Below, one piece after another: positions 1 to 9,554 of a stretch of DNA of 39,628 nt (within the stretch, counting starts at the first letter, position 1; every line of letters begins with the position of its first letter). The DNA lies in the NCBI GenBank assembly GCA_030065255.1, contig JASJCX010000012.1, forward strand, positions 1-39,628. The letters run 5' to 3'. The position numbers and the translations under genes were made by a program. The notes under the pieces were generated by a model. The model was not told the DNA's origin and ran no database searches. It saw only the letters and a list, made by a program, of their open reading frames with translations. Origin of the DNA: Calothrix sp. MO_167.B42. Lineage in GTDB: Bacteria > Cyanobacteriota > Cyanobacteriia > Cyanobacteriales > Nostocaceae.

Positions 1-16
1 TAGGACATTTTTGTGT

Positions 17-37
17 TTCCCGTTCGGCTGAGCTCAC
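17..37. repeat. Dispersed repeat copy (inverted copy at 25577-25597)
   Basis: These 21 bases (core cgttcggctgagctcac) occur again in inverse orientation at 25577-25597. The core contains the palindrome tgagctca. Two copies 25 kb apart in non-coding DNA fit a dispersed repeat family rather than a gene-specific site. Confidence 0.7.
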
Positions 38-49
38 GGCAGAAGCTTG

Positions 50-77
50 TTCCCTGCTCCCTGTTCCCTGTTCCCTT
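50..77. repeat. Heptamer tandem repeat (TTCCCTG-type, 4 copies)
   Basis: Four adjacent 7-bp units (ttccctg, ctccctg, ttccctg, ttccctt) lie just upstream of the toxin-antitoxin pair. This is the short tandemly repeated repetitive (STRR) type known in heterocystous cyanobacteria. It is probably non-coding; any effect on the downstream genes is unknown. Confidence 0.75.
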
Positions 78-146
78 TGAACAAAAATACTATGTCCTAA
101 CTTATATGTCTGTTGCTACAATTAAGAATATTTGGGAAACAAAACT

Positions 147-344
147 GTGGCACGAATCAAAATACCAAAACATTATCTTGTATCTGAGGATGAAGATTCA
201 ATTACAGTAGATGTACCAGATTCAATACTGTTGCGTTGGAAAAGGGATTACGAAAAAATTACTAAAGCTAAAGGAATTTTAAAGGATAAGAAAGAAGCTA
301 TTCTTACTCATTTAGAGACTCTTCGCCAGGAGTGGGATGAGTGA
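147..344 (+). CDS. Putative type II antitoxin of a VapBC-like pair
   Basis: Small 65-residue protein starting VARIKIPKHYL and ending ETLRQEWDE, directly before a PIN-domain toxin. The toxin's GTG start and this gene's TGA stop overlap in GTGA (341-344), the translational coupling typical of toxin-antitoxin operons. The start is uncertain: GTG at 147 gives a compact basic beginning, while TTG at 132 would add five residues. No known antitoxin DNA-binding fold is obvious. The middle is strongly charged and probably helical (residues ~28-60), as expected for a segment that wraps the toxin. The call rests on context: it should bind and neutralise the PIN protein and may autoregulate the operon. 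It could also be a non-antitoxin partner. Confidence 0.6.
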   Translation: MARIKIPKHYLVSEDEDSITVDVPDSILLRWKRDYEKITKAKGILKDKKEAILTHLETLRQEWDE

Positions 345-724
345 GATATCTTTACGACACAAATATTTTCATCTACTATCTTGCTGGTGAGGCAATAGTT
401 GATTTATTGTTTGCAGAATATTTTTTGAATTTGCATGATATTTTAATTTCGCCGATTGTTCGTATTGAGCTGCTGAGTTTTTCCGGCTTATCAGAGGATG
501 AGGAGCAGTTGATCGAAGATTTACTATCACAGTTTAGCTCGGTTCCATTATTGCGAGAAATTGAAGACCAAACAATCCAATTAAAACGAAGATATAAAAT
601 TAAACTACCCGATGCAATTATTGCGGCAACTGCGTTAAATCAAGATGCATTTTTAGTTACAAGAAATATTAGTGATTTTAAAGGAATTGCTGGACTCAAA
701 GTTGAAAATCCGTTTTCAGATTAG
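341..724 (+). CDS. vapC: PIN-domain ribonuclease toxin, VapC family
   Basis: A 127-residue protein of normal VapC length. The four acidic residues that bind magnesium in PIN nucleases are all visible: D6 in YLYDTNIFIYYL, E43 in RIELLSF, D91 in KLPDAIIAATA and D112 in NISDF. The family cleaves structured RNA (often tRNA or rRNA) and slows growth when its antitoxin is degraded; the target here cannot be read from sequence. It starts with GTG at 341, overlapping the stop of the preceding small gene by four bases. It looks intact, so it should be active. The pair converges on ppc, with about 118 bp and no clear terminator between them. Confidence 0.88.
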   Translation: MRYLYDTNIFIYYLAGEAIVDLLFAEYFLNLHDILISPIVRIELLSFSGLSEDEEQLIEDLLSQFSSVPLLREIEDQTIQLKRRYKIKLPDAIIAATALNQDAFLVTRNISDFKGIAGLKVENPFSD

Positions 725-842
725 GAAAAACTGAGAAATAAATAATGGTAACAGGGCGGGAAAATAAATTTATGTAACAGATAGGGGAAAATGAGGTAAA
801 GTTATTTTCCTTCCCTCCTTCCCCTCTTCACTCCTTCACTTC

Positions 843-3800
843 TTAACCCGTATTCCTCATACCAGCAGCAATCCCATTAATGGTTAACAATGCTCCCCGC
901 AGCAACTCCCCTTTACTGTAACGGGAGTGGATAATTCCAGATGTTGCCATATTGCGCGACTCCCGTAGACGTTTGAGTAAGGTTACTTGGATAAAGCCTA
1001 GGGGTACAATAGTACCATTGCGTAGCTGCACGGATCTTTGTAAAACTGGATCTCCATCTAGCAGTGTTTGATGGCCAGTAATTTGTAATACCAAGTCCCT
1101 AGTGAGATAAAATTCATTGGCAATTTGCTCAAATACCTTATCAAACCGTGGCTTGTCTTCTGGTTTGGATAATTCTTCCACATAACGACTTGCCATTTGT
1201 AAGTCTACTTTGGCTAGAGTCATTTCTGCTTTAGAAATTACCATTTTGAAAAAGGGCCATTTGACATAGAAGTAACGCAGTAATTTTAGGTGCTCTTCTG
1301 GTTCTAGCTCCACAAACTCTTGTAAAGCTGTACCAATACCGTACCAAGAAGGCAATAATACCCGAGTTTGTGTCCAGCTAAATACCCAGGGGATTGCCCG
1401 GAGACTGCTCAATCCTTTCTTTCCAGAAGGGCGACGGGCTGGGCGAGAACTGATTTGTAATTGGCTAATTTCCTCAATGGGGGTGACTTGATGGAAAAAG
1501 TCGATGAAATCTGGTTGTTCGTAAATTAATGCTCGGTAATGACTCCGGGAACGCGCTGCTAGTTCTTCTACTATCTCATTCCATGGTCCAATATCATCAA
1601 AGCCAGTACGTAGTAGACTAGCTTGGATGACGGCGGTGGTAATTGTTTCTAGGTTGTATAGTGCTAAATTACGCAGGGAATATTTAGATGCTAGAACTTC
1701 TCCCTGCTCCGTAATTTTGATTCTTCCATTGATACTATGACCTGGTTGGGCTAAAATCGCTTCGTAAGCAGGACCACCACCCCGTCCCACAGAACCACCC
1801 CTACCGTGGAAAATCCTCAGGTTTAAGTCATATTCTTCGGCGATTTTTTGCAGGGATTTTTGCGCTTTGTGAATTTCCCAGTTGCTGCTCAAAAAGCCAG
1901 AGTCTTTGTTGCTGTCAGAATACCCCAGCATGACTTCCTGGAGGTTGGGAGTCAAAGGAATAGAGGATATATTGCTGTGTTCAGATTCCTTAACCCCTTC
2001 ATAACCTCCAGCTAATAAAGCCCGATACAGGGGTAGCTCAAATAAATCACGCATCACCTTACGGGAGCGTTGTAAGTCCTCTACGGTTTCAAATAGGGGT
2101 ACCACCCGAATTGTACCGATGGCTGTGCCAGGATCGTAAAGTCCGGCTTCTTTTGCTAGTAATAAAACTTCCAGGACATCGCTGACTTCCCGACACATAC
2201 TAATAATGTAGGTTTGGCAAATGTTAGTACCAAACTCCTGCTGTAAGGTTTTCAGCATCCGGAAAGTTTCAATCACATCATTGACTTTCTCCGAAAATGG
2301 CAGTTGTGTGGGAATTAAGGGGCGACGGGTTTGTAATTCCTCCACTAACCAAGCCACTCGTTGATCTTCAGATAGTTCGTCGTAAGGTTTTGAGTGAATT
2401 CCCAAGTATGCCAAAATTTCGTTAATGGCATCTTCATGACGGGATGATTCTTGGCGAATATCTAATTGAGTCAGATTAAAGCTAAAAATTTCGACTTGGG
2501 AAATCAAATTCTCTAATTGCTGACAGCTTAAGCCTGTTTCGTTCAGGTTGCGCTGGATTAACCGTAGTTCGGCTAAAAATTCTTCTCCAGAGTTGTAAAT
2601 GGGTCGTTGTTCGCCTTTGAGGACTTCATTTCTAGACAAAATTTTGTTGCGATAGCGGGTATTTTCCAACCGCTTGAGGACATAAGCTAGTTTCAGACGA
2701 TAGGGTTCTTGACGATATCGCAATGACCACTCATCATAAACTTGACTCAACTGGGACTGTTCTATTTCCAAAGATTCCAACAAATCTGGGAGTACATCAC
2801 TCCAATGCATGGAAACGCTTAATAGTTCAATCAACTCCTTTACAGAGGCGATGTACTTCTCTAGCACAATATTGCGTTGATAGCAAGCAGTTTGCCAAGT
2901 AATTGCCGGTGTAACTGATGGATTCCCATCACGATCCCCACCAACCCAAGAGCCAAATTTACAGAAGTTTTTACTGGGTGGTTCTAGCCAAGGGAAGGTT
3001 TTATGTAAGGTGTGGACAAACCGTTGATAGAGGTGGGGAATCCCTTCAAACAACACTTCTTGGAAATAGTGTAAGGAATAATCCACTTCATCCAACACCG
3101 TAGGCTTAAACTGGTGTAATTCGTCAGTGCGCCACCACAAACGGATTTCTTCCAACAATTTGGAGCGAATTTCTTCCGCTTCTAAATTTTGTAGTTCTCC
3201 ACCACCACCGGTGCGCTTTTCCATTCCATCTAGTTGTTGTAGTAGTTGAACTACTCTTCTTTGCTTGCCGCGAATGGTATGGCGGACTATTTCCGTGGGG
3301 TGAGCTGTAAATACTAGTTGTACGTCTAACTGAGAAATGAGTCGTTGAATTTGTTGGGGTGGTACATTCAACTGGAACAATTGGGGAAATAAGGCGGCAA
3401 AAGTACCTTTTTGCTGACTATTAAGTCTGGCTTGCCAACTTTTATGGAGTAAATCCGCGCCTAAACCACTGTTCACAGGATTTGTTTGTGGCTGTGGGGA
3501 TGGGAAAATATTGGGTAAGCTTTCGGGGTTATCTACTTGGGTATCTTCTTCATAACGATTTAATTGCTGCCGTTGCTCATAGTCCTGTTCTATGATGTTG
3601 ATCAACTGAAAATAAAGTGCAAAAGCCCGAGCAGCCCTAATGGCCTCATTAATATTTAACTGTTCGATCAACTTAAACGCAGAAGCAGCTTGTTCCTTGG
3701 TTGCTTGTCCTTCTGGCGAACACGAATCCCTTAACTGGCGGAGCAAATCCACCATTTTTTGACCGCATTCTTGTCGGAGAACAGACTCCCATAGTTCCTC

Positions 3801-3887
3801 CATTACCTGGAGGCGATGGCGTAAAAATAAATCAGATGCAGGGTAGATATTCACAGCCCGACCAAAAGAGTATAAAAGGGAACTCAT
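843..3887 (-). CDS. ppc: Phosphoenolpyruvate carboxylase
   Basis: A 1014-residue enzyme adding bicarbonate to phosphoenolpyruvate to give oxaloacetate and phosphate, the anaplerotic entry into the partial TCA cycle and amino-acid synthesis. Signatures in order: [20 protein letters not shown] with catalytic His196; [15 protein letters not shown] at 312-326; the glycine-rich [14 protein letters not shown] loop at 693-706; [10 protein letters not shown] and [14 protein letters not shown] further on; and the invariant C-terminal MRNTG. An insertion near 105-145 rich in Gln, Asn and Pro is typical of cyanobacterial forms, which run longer than the E. coli enzyme (883). The start is ATG at 3887; no strong Shine-Dalgarno is visible. 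It is transcribed alone, convergent with vapC. No lesion is seen. Confidence 0.98.
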   Translation of the reverse strand: MSSLLYSFGRAVNIYPASDLFLRHRLQVMEELWESVLRQECGQKMVDLLRQLRDSCSPEGQATKEQAASAFKLIEQLNINEAIRAARAFALYFQLINIIEQDYEQRQQLNRYEEDTQVDNPESLPNIFPSPQPQTNPVNSGLGADLLHKSWQARLNSQQKGTFAALFPQLFQLNVPPQQIQRLISQLDVQLVFTAHPTEIVRHTIRGKQRRVVQLLQQLDGMEKRTGGGGELQNLEAEEIRSKLLEEIRLWWRTDELHQFKPTVLDEVDYSLHYFQEVLFEGIPHLYQRFVHTLHKTFPWLEPPSKNFCKFGSWVGGDRDGNPSVTPAITWQTACYQRNIVLEKYIASVKELIELLSVSMHWSDVLPDLLESLEIEQSQLSQVYDEWSLRYRQEPYRLKLAYVLKRLENTRYRNKILSRNEVLKGEQRPIYNSGEEFLAELRLIQRNLNETGLSCQQLENLISQVEIFSFNLTQLDIRQESSRHEDAINEILAYLGIHSKPYDELSEDQRVAWLVEELQTRRPLIPTQLPFSEKVNDVIETFRMLKTLQQEFGTNICQTYIISMCREVSDVLEVLLLAKEAGLYDPGTAIGTIRVVPLFETVEDLQRSRKVMRDLFELPLYRALLAGGYEGVKESEHSNISSIPLTPNLQEVMLGYSDSNKDSGFLSSNWEIHKAQKSLQKIAEEYDLNLRIFHGRGGSVGRGGGPAYEAILAQPGHSINGRIKITEQGEVLASKYSLRNLALYNLETITTAVIQASLLRTGFDDIGPWNEIVEELAARSRSHYRALIYEQPDFIDFFHQVTPIEEISQLQISSRPARRPSGKKGLSSLRAIPWVFSWTQTRVLLPSWYGIGTALQEFVELEPEEHLKLLRYFYVKWPFFKMVISKAEMTLAKVDLQMASRYVEELSKPEDKPRFDKVFEQIANEFYLTRDLVLQITGHQTLLDGDPVLQRSVQLRNGTIVPLGFIQVTLLKRLRESRNMATSGIIHSRYSKGELLRGALLTINGIAAGMRNTG

Positions 3888-4006
3888 ATTCCTAATATGC
3901 TGGTTAATTCAGATTAATGGTGTTGATGATTTTTTGTTTTCCAGTTAAAGTTCATAGCAAAGTCCTAAAATCACCATACTTGATTTTGATATGTATAATT
4001 TTTAGC

Positions 4007-4240
4007 TTAATCTTGGGGCTTTAATGGTTCGGGAAAATCCAGAATGGGTAAACGTTCGCCTCGAAACAATTCTTCGCTAGCTTCTCCCAGGGCAATAAAG
4101 GTTTCACTGGTTGCTTTTTGGGCGACTAAAATAGCCATTGTAGATGCTGTGCCCAATTGTAATAGGAAAGATTGGGGAATCTCAAACAGCAATAATTCTA
4201 GCCCTGAAGTATCTGGGGGGTTATGAGTGGTTTGTGACAT
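4007..4240 (-). CDS. Small conserved-looking hypothetical protein
   Basis: A 77-residue open frame from ATG at 4240 (MSQTTHNPPDTSGLELLLFE); an upstream in-frame TTG at 4264 would add eight residues but is a poorer start. No family is recognised. The middle (LLLQLGTASTMAILVAQKA) is mildly hydrophobic but too short and too broken by polar residues to be a secure membrane segment, and the tail is acidic and Pro-rich (ILDFPEPLKPQD). It lies 120 bp upstream of ppc on the same strand, so the two could be cotranscribed, though nothing else links them. Codon use looks coding. The function is unknown. Confidence 0.6.
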   Translation of the reverse strand: MSQTTHNPPDTSGLELLLFEIPQSFLLQLGTASTMAILVAQKATSETFIALGEASEELFRGERLPILDFPEPLKPQD

Positions 4241-4603
4241 GGTTAATAACAATTTTGTGGGCAAGTGAATAAAAAAAAGTAAAAATTCAGTAATATTTCA
4301 TCAACCAAGGGAGTAAAACTATGTTTGACCGAAAAATAAACTGGATACAAGCCCCCGGATTTATCCGTGGAGAAAAACAAATATTTCCATGATTATCTCA
4401 AGTCTCCGGCTTTAGACATGAGGTCAATCGGTAAATCCAAAATCCAAAATCCAAAATCCAAAATCGAATGACGAGTTTGACACTTTAACAGCCTAGGGAA
4501 TAATGATACAAATTCAACCATAAGACGCTCAACACTTTAGTTATAGTTTACAAGTCTAAAACCCCTCTCCAATAGAAGTTCCCCGCCAAAAAGTTAATTG
4601 CCC
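4241..4603. other. Intergenic region between divergent genes
   Basis: 363 bp between the small (-) gene and the (+) DUF1574 gene, so promoters for both directions should be here. It holds the heptamer array at 4433-4467. No convincing promoter boxes, RNA or other gene were recognised. Confidence 0.6.
4433..4467. repeat. Heptamer tandem repeat (AAATCCA, 4 copies plus 1 variant)
   Basis: Four perfect aaatcca units followed by aaatcga, about 140 bp before the DUF1574 start. The same heptamer family appears in reverse orientation (attttgg) at 12503-12529. It is an STRR-type repeat. Confidence 0.85.
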
Positions 4604-7576
4604 ATGAAAACATTATTACCAGATAGCCAGGAATCCTTAGTGCAGTGGATTAGCCAAGCAACAGGCATTAGCACTTTTGGGGTGAAAATCCGATTGCGGG
4701 GAAATGACTTACATATTCTGTGTGAAAGCGTAGATTGTCCCCAACGTTGGCAAACATTGTCTGATTTGCTACTGGCACTGCAACAAACGGATTTAGATGT
4801 CCTGACAAATCGGGAACAATCCTCAATATACCAAGTATTTGTCTATGGTAGAAAAAAAGGGGAAGTAAGGCCTCAATGGTGCCATCGTGTTTATTTAAAT
4901 CAACTAGACAAACATTTAGAGCAGATAAATCAAATTTTACTTGCCGATACTTCAGAGGTTAGCCCAGGGAGTGGGACGCTGGTTGTCTCGAATGAAAGTT
5001 TAGCACGCCAAGGAGATCCAGATGCCATCGCCCGTTATTTGAGTGAAACTTTAAGTACTTTGGGGGTGGCTGTACAGGTACAGGTGAAGCCGCAGAGCTC
5101 TACAGATGGGGAAAATGGTGCTTCCTTGGCCAGTCGCCTATGGGTATTTTGTGCTTCTGGCTATACTCCCGATCCTTCTTTAGTGGCTGAACCAGTAGCT
5201 CAGAAGTTACGTTCCCTGGATTTATCTGGCTACCAAGATGCGGTCATTGTGTCTCAAGTCCAGGGTGAAAGTCAACCAGACTGGCTGTTGCGAGTTGATT
5301 TAACCCCACCAGAGGTAATGCTCAAGGAATGGGCAAGATGGGGAGATGTACAAGCGATCGCTACTTTATTATCCCAGAAGCTTGCCCAATTCCACATTAG
5401 AATAAATACCTCTTTGCAGGAATCAACCATCCATATATTTTGTAGTCCAATTAATCTAGCCAAAACGGCATTAGTACCAGCCAAAGAACTGTGTTTGCAG
5501 GTGATTGCATCGGAACTAGAAGCCATCGCTCCCCAGGGGATTGTAGCTGCTAGCGTATACGGACAACAAACTACCCAAAGTCAACCAGAATGGATTGATT
5601 GGTTAAACCTTCCAGCCCATGAACACTCTTGTTTCCAGCCATCGGCATTGGAATTGGCTAGTGGGGGAGATGAGCCAGCAATTATCTTTTTACTAGAACG
5701 GTTGCTAAATCCAGATTTAGATGCCCGTCTGCGAACTGGTGGTTTGCGCGTCATTCTCCTACGTAAAGATGACTTGCTGCACATTATGTGTGATGCTCCA
5801 GTATGTCCGGGGCGCAAACGGGTATGCAAACCCACTGCTAAGTTTCTCCAACAGTTAGCCATTCCTGGAATTGCGGGGGTAAGAATTTATGGACGACGAG
5901 CTGGGAATAAGGAACCTTTTTGGCACTATGGGCTAGATTTCTACAGTCGTCAACGTTTAGTACCAGAAGCAACTCCAGAATTTGCTGCGACATCCGCCTA
6001 TGTGGGAGAACTAATACCTACTCCCGATGGCGAACCGGCTATTCGTGCCGATGTTACCAACCAAGAAGTTAAAAACTTTGTCCGTGGATTGGCACACAAT
6101 TGGGGAAAAAACACTAAAAATTTACTCTTAAAAACCCAACTCTTTACTGAAATCGACCAACCCCAAGAACAGATTTCCATAGATAAAAAATATTGGGTGG
6201 GTTTGGTTTGGGGTTCCTTGGGGTTGCTACTCACTTTCCAAACTGACTGGCTGTTGAGTCAAATAGTTGTCCAGTCCCCCTCTGCCAACCCTGTAATTTC
6301 CCGTGTTTCAGCTTCATCTCCCGTATCTCAAGCATCACAATCCCCAAGTGAAGCCTTTTTGACTAACAAGTCTACAGATACCCAATCCTCAAAAGAGCAA
6401 GTCCCTGGATTTAACTCCTCGGGATTTACTAGTAATAATGTATCTCAAAAGACTATTTTAAAAGCTAGCCCACGGAAAAAGAGAACTACGGCAACTCCTG
6501 CTCTCCTAGCAGCACGCAACGGCAAACGCAGTTTTAATTCTCGGCAATTAGACGAACAACTGGCACTTTACAGACAACGGTTAGCAATTAAGGGACAACC
6601 ACCACAGGTGTTAGTTGTCGGTTCCTCCAGAGCATTGCGGGGCATCGATCCAGTAGCACTTTCCCGGGGTTTGGCAACCCAGGGTTACACCAACATTGAT
6701 GTATTTAATTTTGGTATTAATGGTGCCACAGTCCAAGTCATAGATTTTATGCTACGCCATGTATTACAGCCGACAGAGCTACCAAAATTGATTATTTGGG
6801 CAGATGGCTCCCGTGCTTTTAATAGTGGTCGCGCAGATGCTACATTTAGAGCGATCGCATCTTCCCCTGGATATAAGTATGCATTACAGCAATCAGCTGA
6901 CTCCACAAATCAAGGTTCAGGGGTAAAAAATTTCTCCCCAACAATAAATAATAAGTTGAATTCTCACGGTTATGCCAATATCAATGAGTCTTTAAATAAT
7001 GCCTTAGCAGAATTGTCTACAACTTATCAAAACCGCGATCGATTAAAACAAGCATTGAATCAAACCCTGACTTCTTTACCTGGAATCAAAGCATTATCTA
7101 CATCCCCTCAATCTTCTGGGGATGGAAATGGGCAAACAGAAGCTCAGATAGTTGATTTCGACGGATTTTTACCTTTATCTACCCGTTTTAATCCCACTGA
7201 ATATTATCAAAAACATCCAAAAGTTAGTGGTAATTATGATAGCGATTATCAATCTTTTCAATTATTAGGTATCCAAGATGCGGCATTACAATCAGTACTA
7301 GATTTTTCCCAACAGCAGAAAATTACGATTGTGTTTGTGAATATGCCCTTGAGTATGGAATATTTAGACCCAGTTCGCACCAAGTATGAGCAACAATTCC
7401 AACAATATATGTTAGGCTTTGCTGCCCATCCTAATTTTGTTTACAGGGACTTGAGTCAATCATGGCCAAAGGCTCACGACTTTTTCTCAGACCCCAGCCA
7501 TCTTAACCGTTTTGGTGCCTATGAAGTATCGAAAAAATTAGCTAATGATCCGATGATTCCTTGGCATAAAAATTAA
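4604..7576 (+). CDS. DUF1574-type SGNH-like protein with four N-terminal repeat modules
   Basis: A 990-residue protein from ATG at 4604 (TTG at 4598 is the alternative). Residues ~6-446 hold four copies of an ~90-residue module, each with a hydrophobic strand near hLHIhC and an end pattern VYGr...qP.W...L.L (ends near 98, 233, 336 and 446). One membrane segment follows (~530-550), then a Ser/Thr-rich linker (560-640). The C-terminal half resembles SGNH hydrolase/acyltransferase folds: VVGSSRALRGI (671-681; Ser674 or 675), FNFGINGAT (701-709) and FSDPSHLNRFG (961-971; Asp963, His966). This resembles the AlgJ/AlgX/DltD logic, in which an extracytoplasmic SGNH protein works with an MBOAT, and an MBOAT gene follows 111 bp downstream. 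Topology, inferred: modules cytoplasmic, SGNH periplasmic. The role is probably O-acylation of an exported glycan; the substrate is unknown. Confidence 0.8.
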   Translation: MKTLLPDSQESLVQWISQATGISTFGVKIRLRGNDLHILCESVDCPQRWQTLSDLLLALQQTDLDVLTNREQSSIYQVFVYGRKKGEVRPQWCHRVYLNQLDKHLEQINQILLADTSEVSPGSGTLVVSNESLARQGDPDAIARYLSETLSTLGVAVQVQVKPQSSTDGENGASLASRLWVFCASGYTPDPSLVAEPVAQKLRSLDLSGYQDAVIVSQVQGESQPDWLLRVDLTPPEVMLKEWARWGDVQAIATLLSQKLAQFHIRINTSLQESTIHIFCSPINLAKTALVPAKELCLQVIASELEAIAPQGIVAASVYGQQTTQSQPEWIDWLNLPAHEHSCFQPSALELASGGDEPAIIFLLERLLNPDLDARLRTGGLRVILLRKDDLLHIMCDAPVCPGRKRVCKPTAKFLQQLAIPGIAGVRIYGRRAGNKEPFWHYGLDFYSRQRLVPEATPEFAATSAYVGELIPTPDGEPAIRADVTNQEVKNFVRGLAHNWGKNTKNLLLKTQLFTEIDQPQEQISIDKKYWVGLVWGSLGLLLTFQTDWLLSQIVVQSPSANPVISRVSASSPVSQASQSPSEAFLTNKSTDTQSSKEQVPGFNSSGFTSNNVSQKTILKASPRKKRTTATPALLAARNGKRSFNSRQLDEQLALYRQRLAIKGQPPQVLVVGSSRALRGIDPVALSRGLATQGYTNIDVFNFGINGATVQVIDFMLRHVLQPTELPKLIIWADGSRAFNSGRADATFRAIASSPGYKYALQQSADSTNQGSGVKNFSPTINNKLNSHGYANINESLNNALAELSTTYQNRDRLKQALNQTLTSLPGIKALSTSPQSSGDGNGQTEAQIVDFDGFLPLSTRFNPTEYYQKHPKVSGNYDSDYQSFQLLGIQDAALQSVLDFSQQQKITIVFVNMPLSMEYLDPVRTKYEQQFQQYMLGFAAHPNFVYRDLSQSWPKAHDFFSDPSHLNRFGAYEVSKKLANDPMIPWHKN

Positions 7577-7639
7577 TTGGTGATCGCTGATTAAATGGAT
7601 GACACTGATGACACGGATATTTGATAACACAACAATTCA

Positions 7640-7681
7640 CTCTTAACTCTTAACTCTTAACTCTTAACTCTTAACTATCAA
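7640..7681. repeat. Heptamer tandem repeat (CTCTTAA, 5 copies plus 1 variant)
   Basis: Five perfect ctcttaa units (7640-7674) plus ctatcaa sit in the 111-bp gap between the SGNH-like gene and the MBOAT gene, ending 6 bp before the MBOAT start codon. The array therefore occupies the expected ribosome-binding region, and no Shine-Dalgarno is visible there. Confidence 0.9.
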
Positions 7682-7687
7682 CTATTA

Positions 7688-9190
7688 ATGAATTTTATAT
7701 CACTGGTATACTGTATATTTTTACTAGTTTTTCTGGGTCTTTATTGGTCGGCAAAAAGGCAAAGATGGCAATATTTTACTCTGATTGCTGCTAGTCTTGT
7801 ATTTTATGCATCCTTACAGATTTACTATATTCCATTGCTCCTAGCTCTGGTTTTGATTAACTTTCGTTTAGGGAAAGCATTAGGAGAAAATACCAGTCCG
7901 GGAAAACATAATTTAGATTGGTGGATATCTAACGAAGAGTGGCAATTTGCCCAATCAGATTGGAATCGCCGCCGCTTAAAAATATTATGCCTAGGTATAT
8001 GTTTAAATATTTTGCTCTTAATTGGCTTTAAATATATTCCTCCATTATTTAATTTTTTTCACAACTATTCTTCTAATAACCCTAATTCCCTACAAATCAT
8101 TGTACCTTTGGGAATTTCATTTTTTACCTTTGAATGTATTGCTTACTTGGTAGATGTTTATCGTGGCGCACCTGCAACCGCCAGCTTACTCAAATTTGCA
8201 GCCTATAAGTTATTCTTCGCCAAATTATTATCCGGTCCCATTACTCGTTATCACCATTTAGCAACTCAATTCAAGACTATTGCCTTTCCCAATACAGCAA
8301 TGGTATCTGAAGCATTATGGTTAATTGCCCGTGGTGCATTCAAAAAAGCAATTTTGGCAGATCATTTAGGACGTTTTGTCGATTTATGTTTTGGTACTGG
8401 CAACCTAGAAAGAGCAGGTAGTACGGATTTATGGTTAGCCATTTTTGCCTACGGCTTGCAATTATATTTAAATTTTAATGGCTATGTAGATATAGCTCGT
8501 GGTAGTGCTTTATTATTTGGCATTGTTCTACCGGAAAATTTTGATTTCCCCTATTTTGCCACTAGTATTGCTGACTTTTGGCGGCGTTGGCACATTACTT
8601 TGGGTGATTGGCTACGCAACTATATTTATTTCCCTTTGGGTGGTTCCCGTAGGGGTTTAATTCGCACTTGCACTAACCTGATGATTGTCATGCTCATTGC
8701 TGGGGTTTGGCACGGTGCAGCCTTGGGTTTTGTGATTTGGGGAGGATTACACGGTTTAGGATTGGTAATTCATCGCCTAGTTGATAGTGTAAGCGATCGC
8801 TCCGAAAAGTGGGATAATTTTTGGCAGCATCCCCTAGGAATATTCCTAGGTTGGCTATTTACCCAATCCCTGGTTTTTACGTCTTGGATTTGGTTCCGCT
8901 TACCCAATCTCCAAGATTCTTCTTTAGTAATTCAACGTTTGTGGGGCCATGCTGCTGATATCCAATTCGCTCAAAAGGTTTATGTAGATTCTTTCGCTCT
9001 GAGTCAATCCCAAATTGCCATATTATTATTCGCTCTAGCATTGGCAATGGCTATTATCTATTTCTGTCATCGCCAACTGAAACTACAGTTTAACTGGCCG
9101 TTGAAACTGTTGTTTGTCCCCATTAGCCTTTATGCTGTGTGGTTATTTGCTCCTGAAGGAGCTTTGCCTTATATTTACTTTGATTTCTGA
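7688..9190 (+). CDS. MBOAT family membrane-bound O-acyltransferase (AlgI-like)
   Basis: A 500-residue polytopic membrane protein. It carries the AlgI-type signatures: LQLYLNFNGYVDIARGSA (257-274), DFWRRWHITLGDWLRNYIYFPLGG (His302) and VWHGAALGFVIWGGLHG with the catalytic His342. AlgI/DltB/PatA-type enzymes pass an acyl group, usually acetyl, across the membrane to an extracytoplasmic acceptor such as a polysaccharide. Length matches AlgI (~470-520). The start ATG at 7688 follows the heptamer array. The upstream SGNH-like protein is the probable periplasmic partner that transfers the acyl group. Candidate substrates are exopolysaccharide, heterocyst or sheath glycan, or peptidoglycan; nothing here decides between them. 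Confidence 0.93.
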   Translation: MNFISLVYCIFLLVFLGLYWSAKRQRWQYFTLIAASLVFYASLQIYYIPLLLALVLINFRLGKALGENTSPGKHNLDWWISNEEWQFAQSDWNRRRLKILCLGICLNILLLIGFKYIPPLFNFFHNYSSNNPNSLQIIVPLGISFFTFECIAYLVDVYRGAPATASLLKFAAYKLFFAKLLSGPITRYHHLATQFKTIAFPNTAMVSEALWLIARGAFKKAILADHLGRFVDLCFGTGNLERAGSTDLWLAIFAYGLQLYLNFNGYVDIARGSALLFGIVLPENFDFPYFATSIADFWRRWHITLGDWLRNYIYFPLGGSRRGLIRTCTNLMIVMLIAGVWHGAALGFVIWGGLHGLGLVIHRLVDSVSDRSEKWDNFWQHPLGIFLGWLFTQSLVFTSWIWFRLPNLQDSSLVIQRLWGHAADIQFAQKVYVDSFALSQSQIAILLFALALAMAIIYFCHRQLKLQFNWPLKLLFVPISLYAVWLFAPEGALPYIYFDF

Positions 9191-9206
9191 GAAAAATATC
9201 AGCTAA

Positions 9207-9240
9207 AGATCCCCGACTTTTCTGTAAAAGTAGGGGTTCT
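9207..9240 (+). terminator. Hairpin after MBOAT gene (GATCCCCGAC-family repeat)
   Basis: An imperfect hairpin 16 bp after the MBOAT stop: agatccccg, inner stem acttttctgtaaaagt, then aggggttct. It is related to the perfect palindrome at 21105-21137, so it is a repeat-family member. It may end MBOAT transcription, but no long T run follows. Confidence 0.5.
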
Positions 9241-9554
9241 GATCTTGCTTAATATTTGTTTACAATAATCCATTCCGATTAACATTTAGTAATTGTTTTT
9301 TATAAAAGTTCATAGACCCTATTTATAGAGAATATAGTGAATTTATTGAGTATAAACACTTGTAGCTCAGTTATACAGTTTAAATCATTGGAGATTGTTT
9401 AATCATCAAAACATTGCGTAAAAACAACATATATTAATTATTGTAAATTGAGATATTTTTTCAGTAAATTCATGTAATTTTAGTTATTACAGGTAAAGGT
9501 TTATTGGATTTACCTGTTTTATCTTTCTAACCAATTAAGCACTCATAAAAAATT
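9241..9554 (+). promoter_or_regulatory. psbA upstream region and leader
   Basis: About 310 bp of very AT-rich DNA without a gene before psbA, which should hold its promoter and 5' leader. A hairpin lies close to the start codon (9490-9516). No promoter could be set with confidence: ttgagt near 9346 and tataca about 20 bp later are weak candidates with poor spacing. No clear Shine-Dalgarno precedes the ATG. Confidence 0.5.
9490..9516 (+). promoter_or_regulatory. Stem-loop in psbA 5' leader
   Basis: Perfect 8-bp arms caggtaaa (9490-9497) and tttacctg (9509-9516) with an 11-nt loop, ending 38 bp before the psbA ATG and followed by a T-rich stretch (ttttatctttct). It may affect mRNA stability, act as a processing site or attenuate transcription. 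The structure is seen; the role is inference. Confidence 0.5.
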
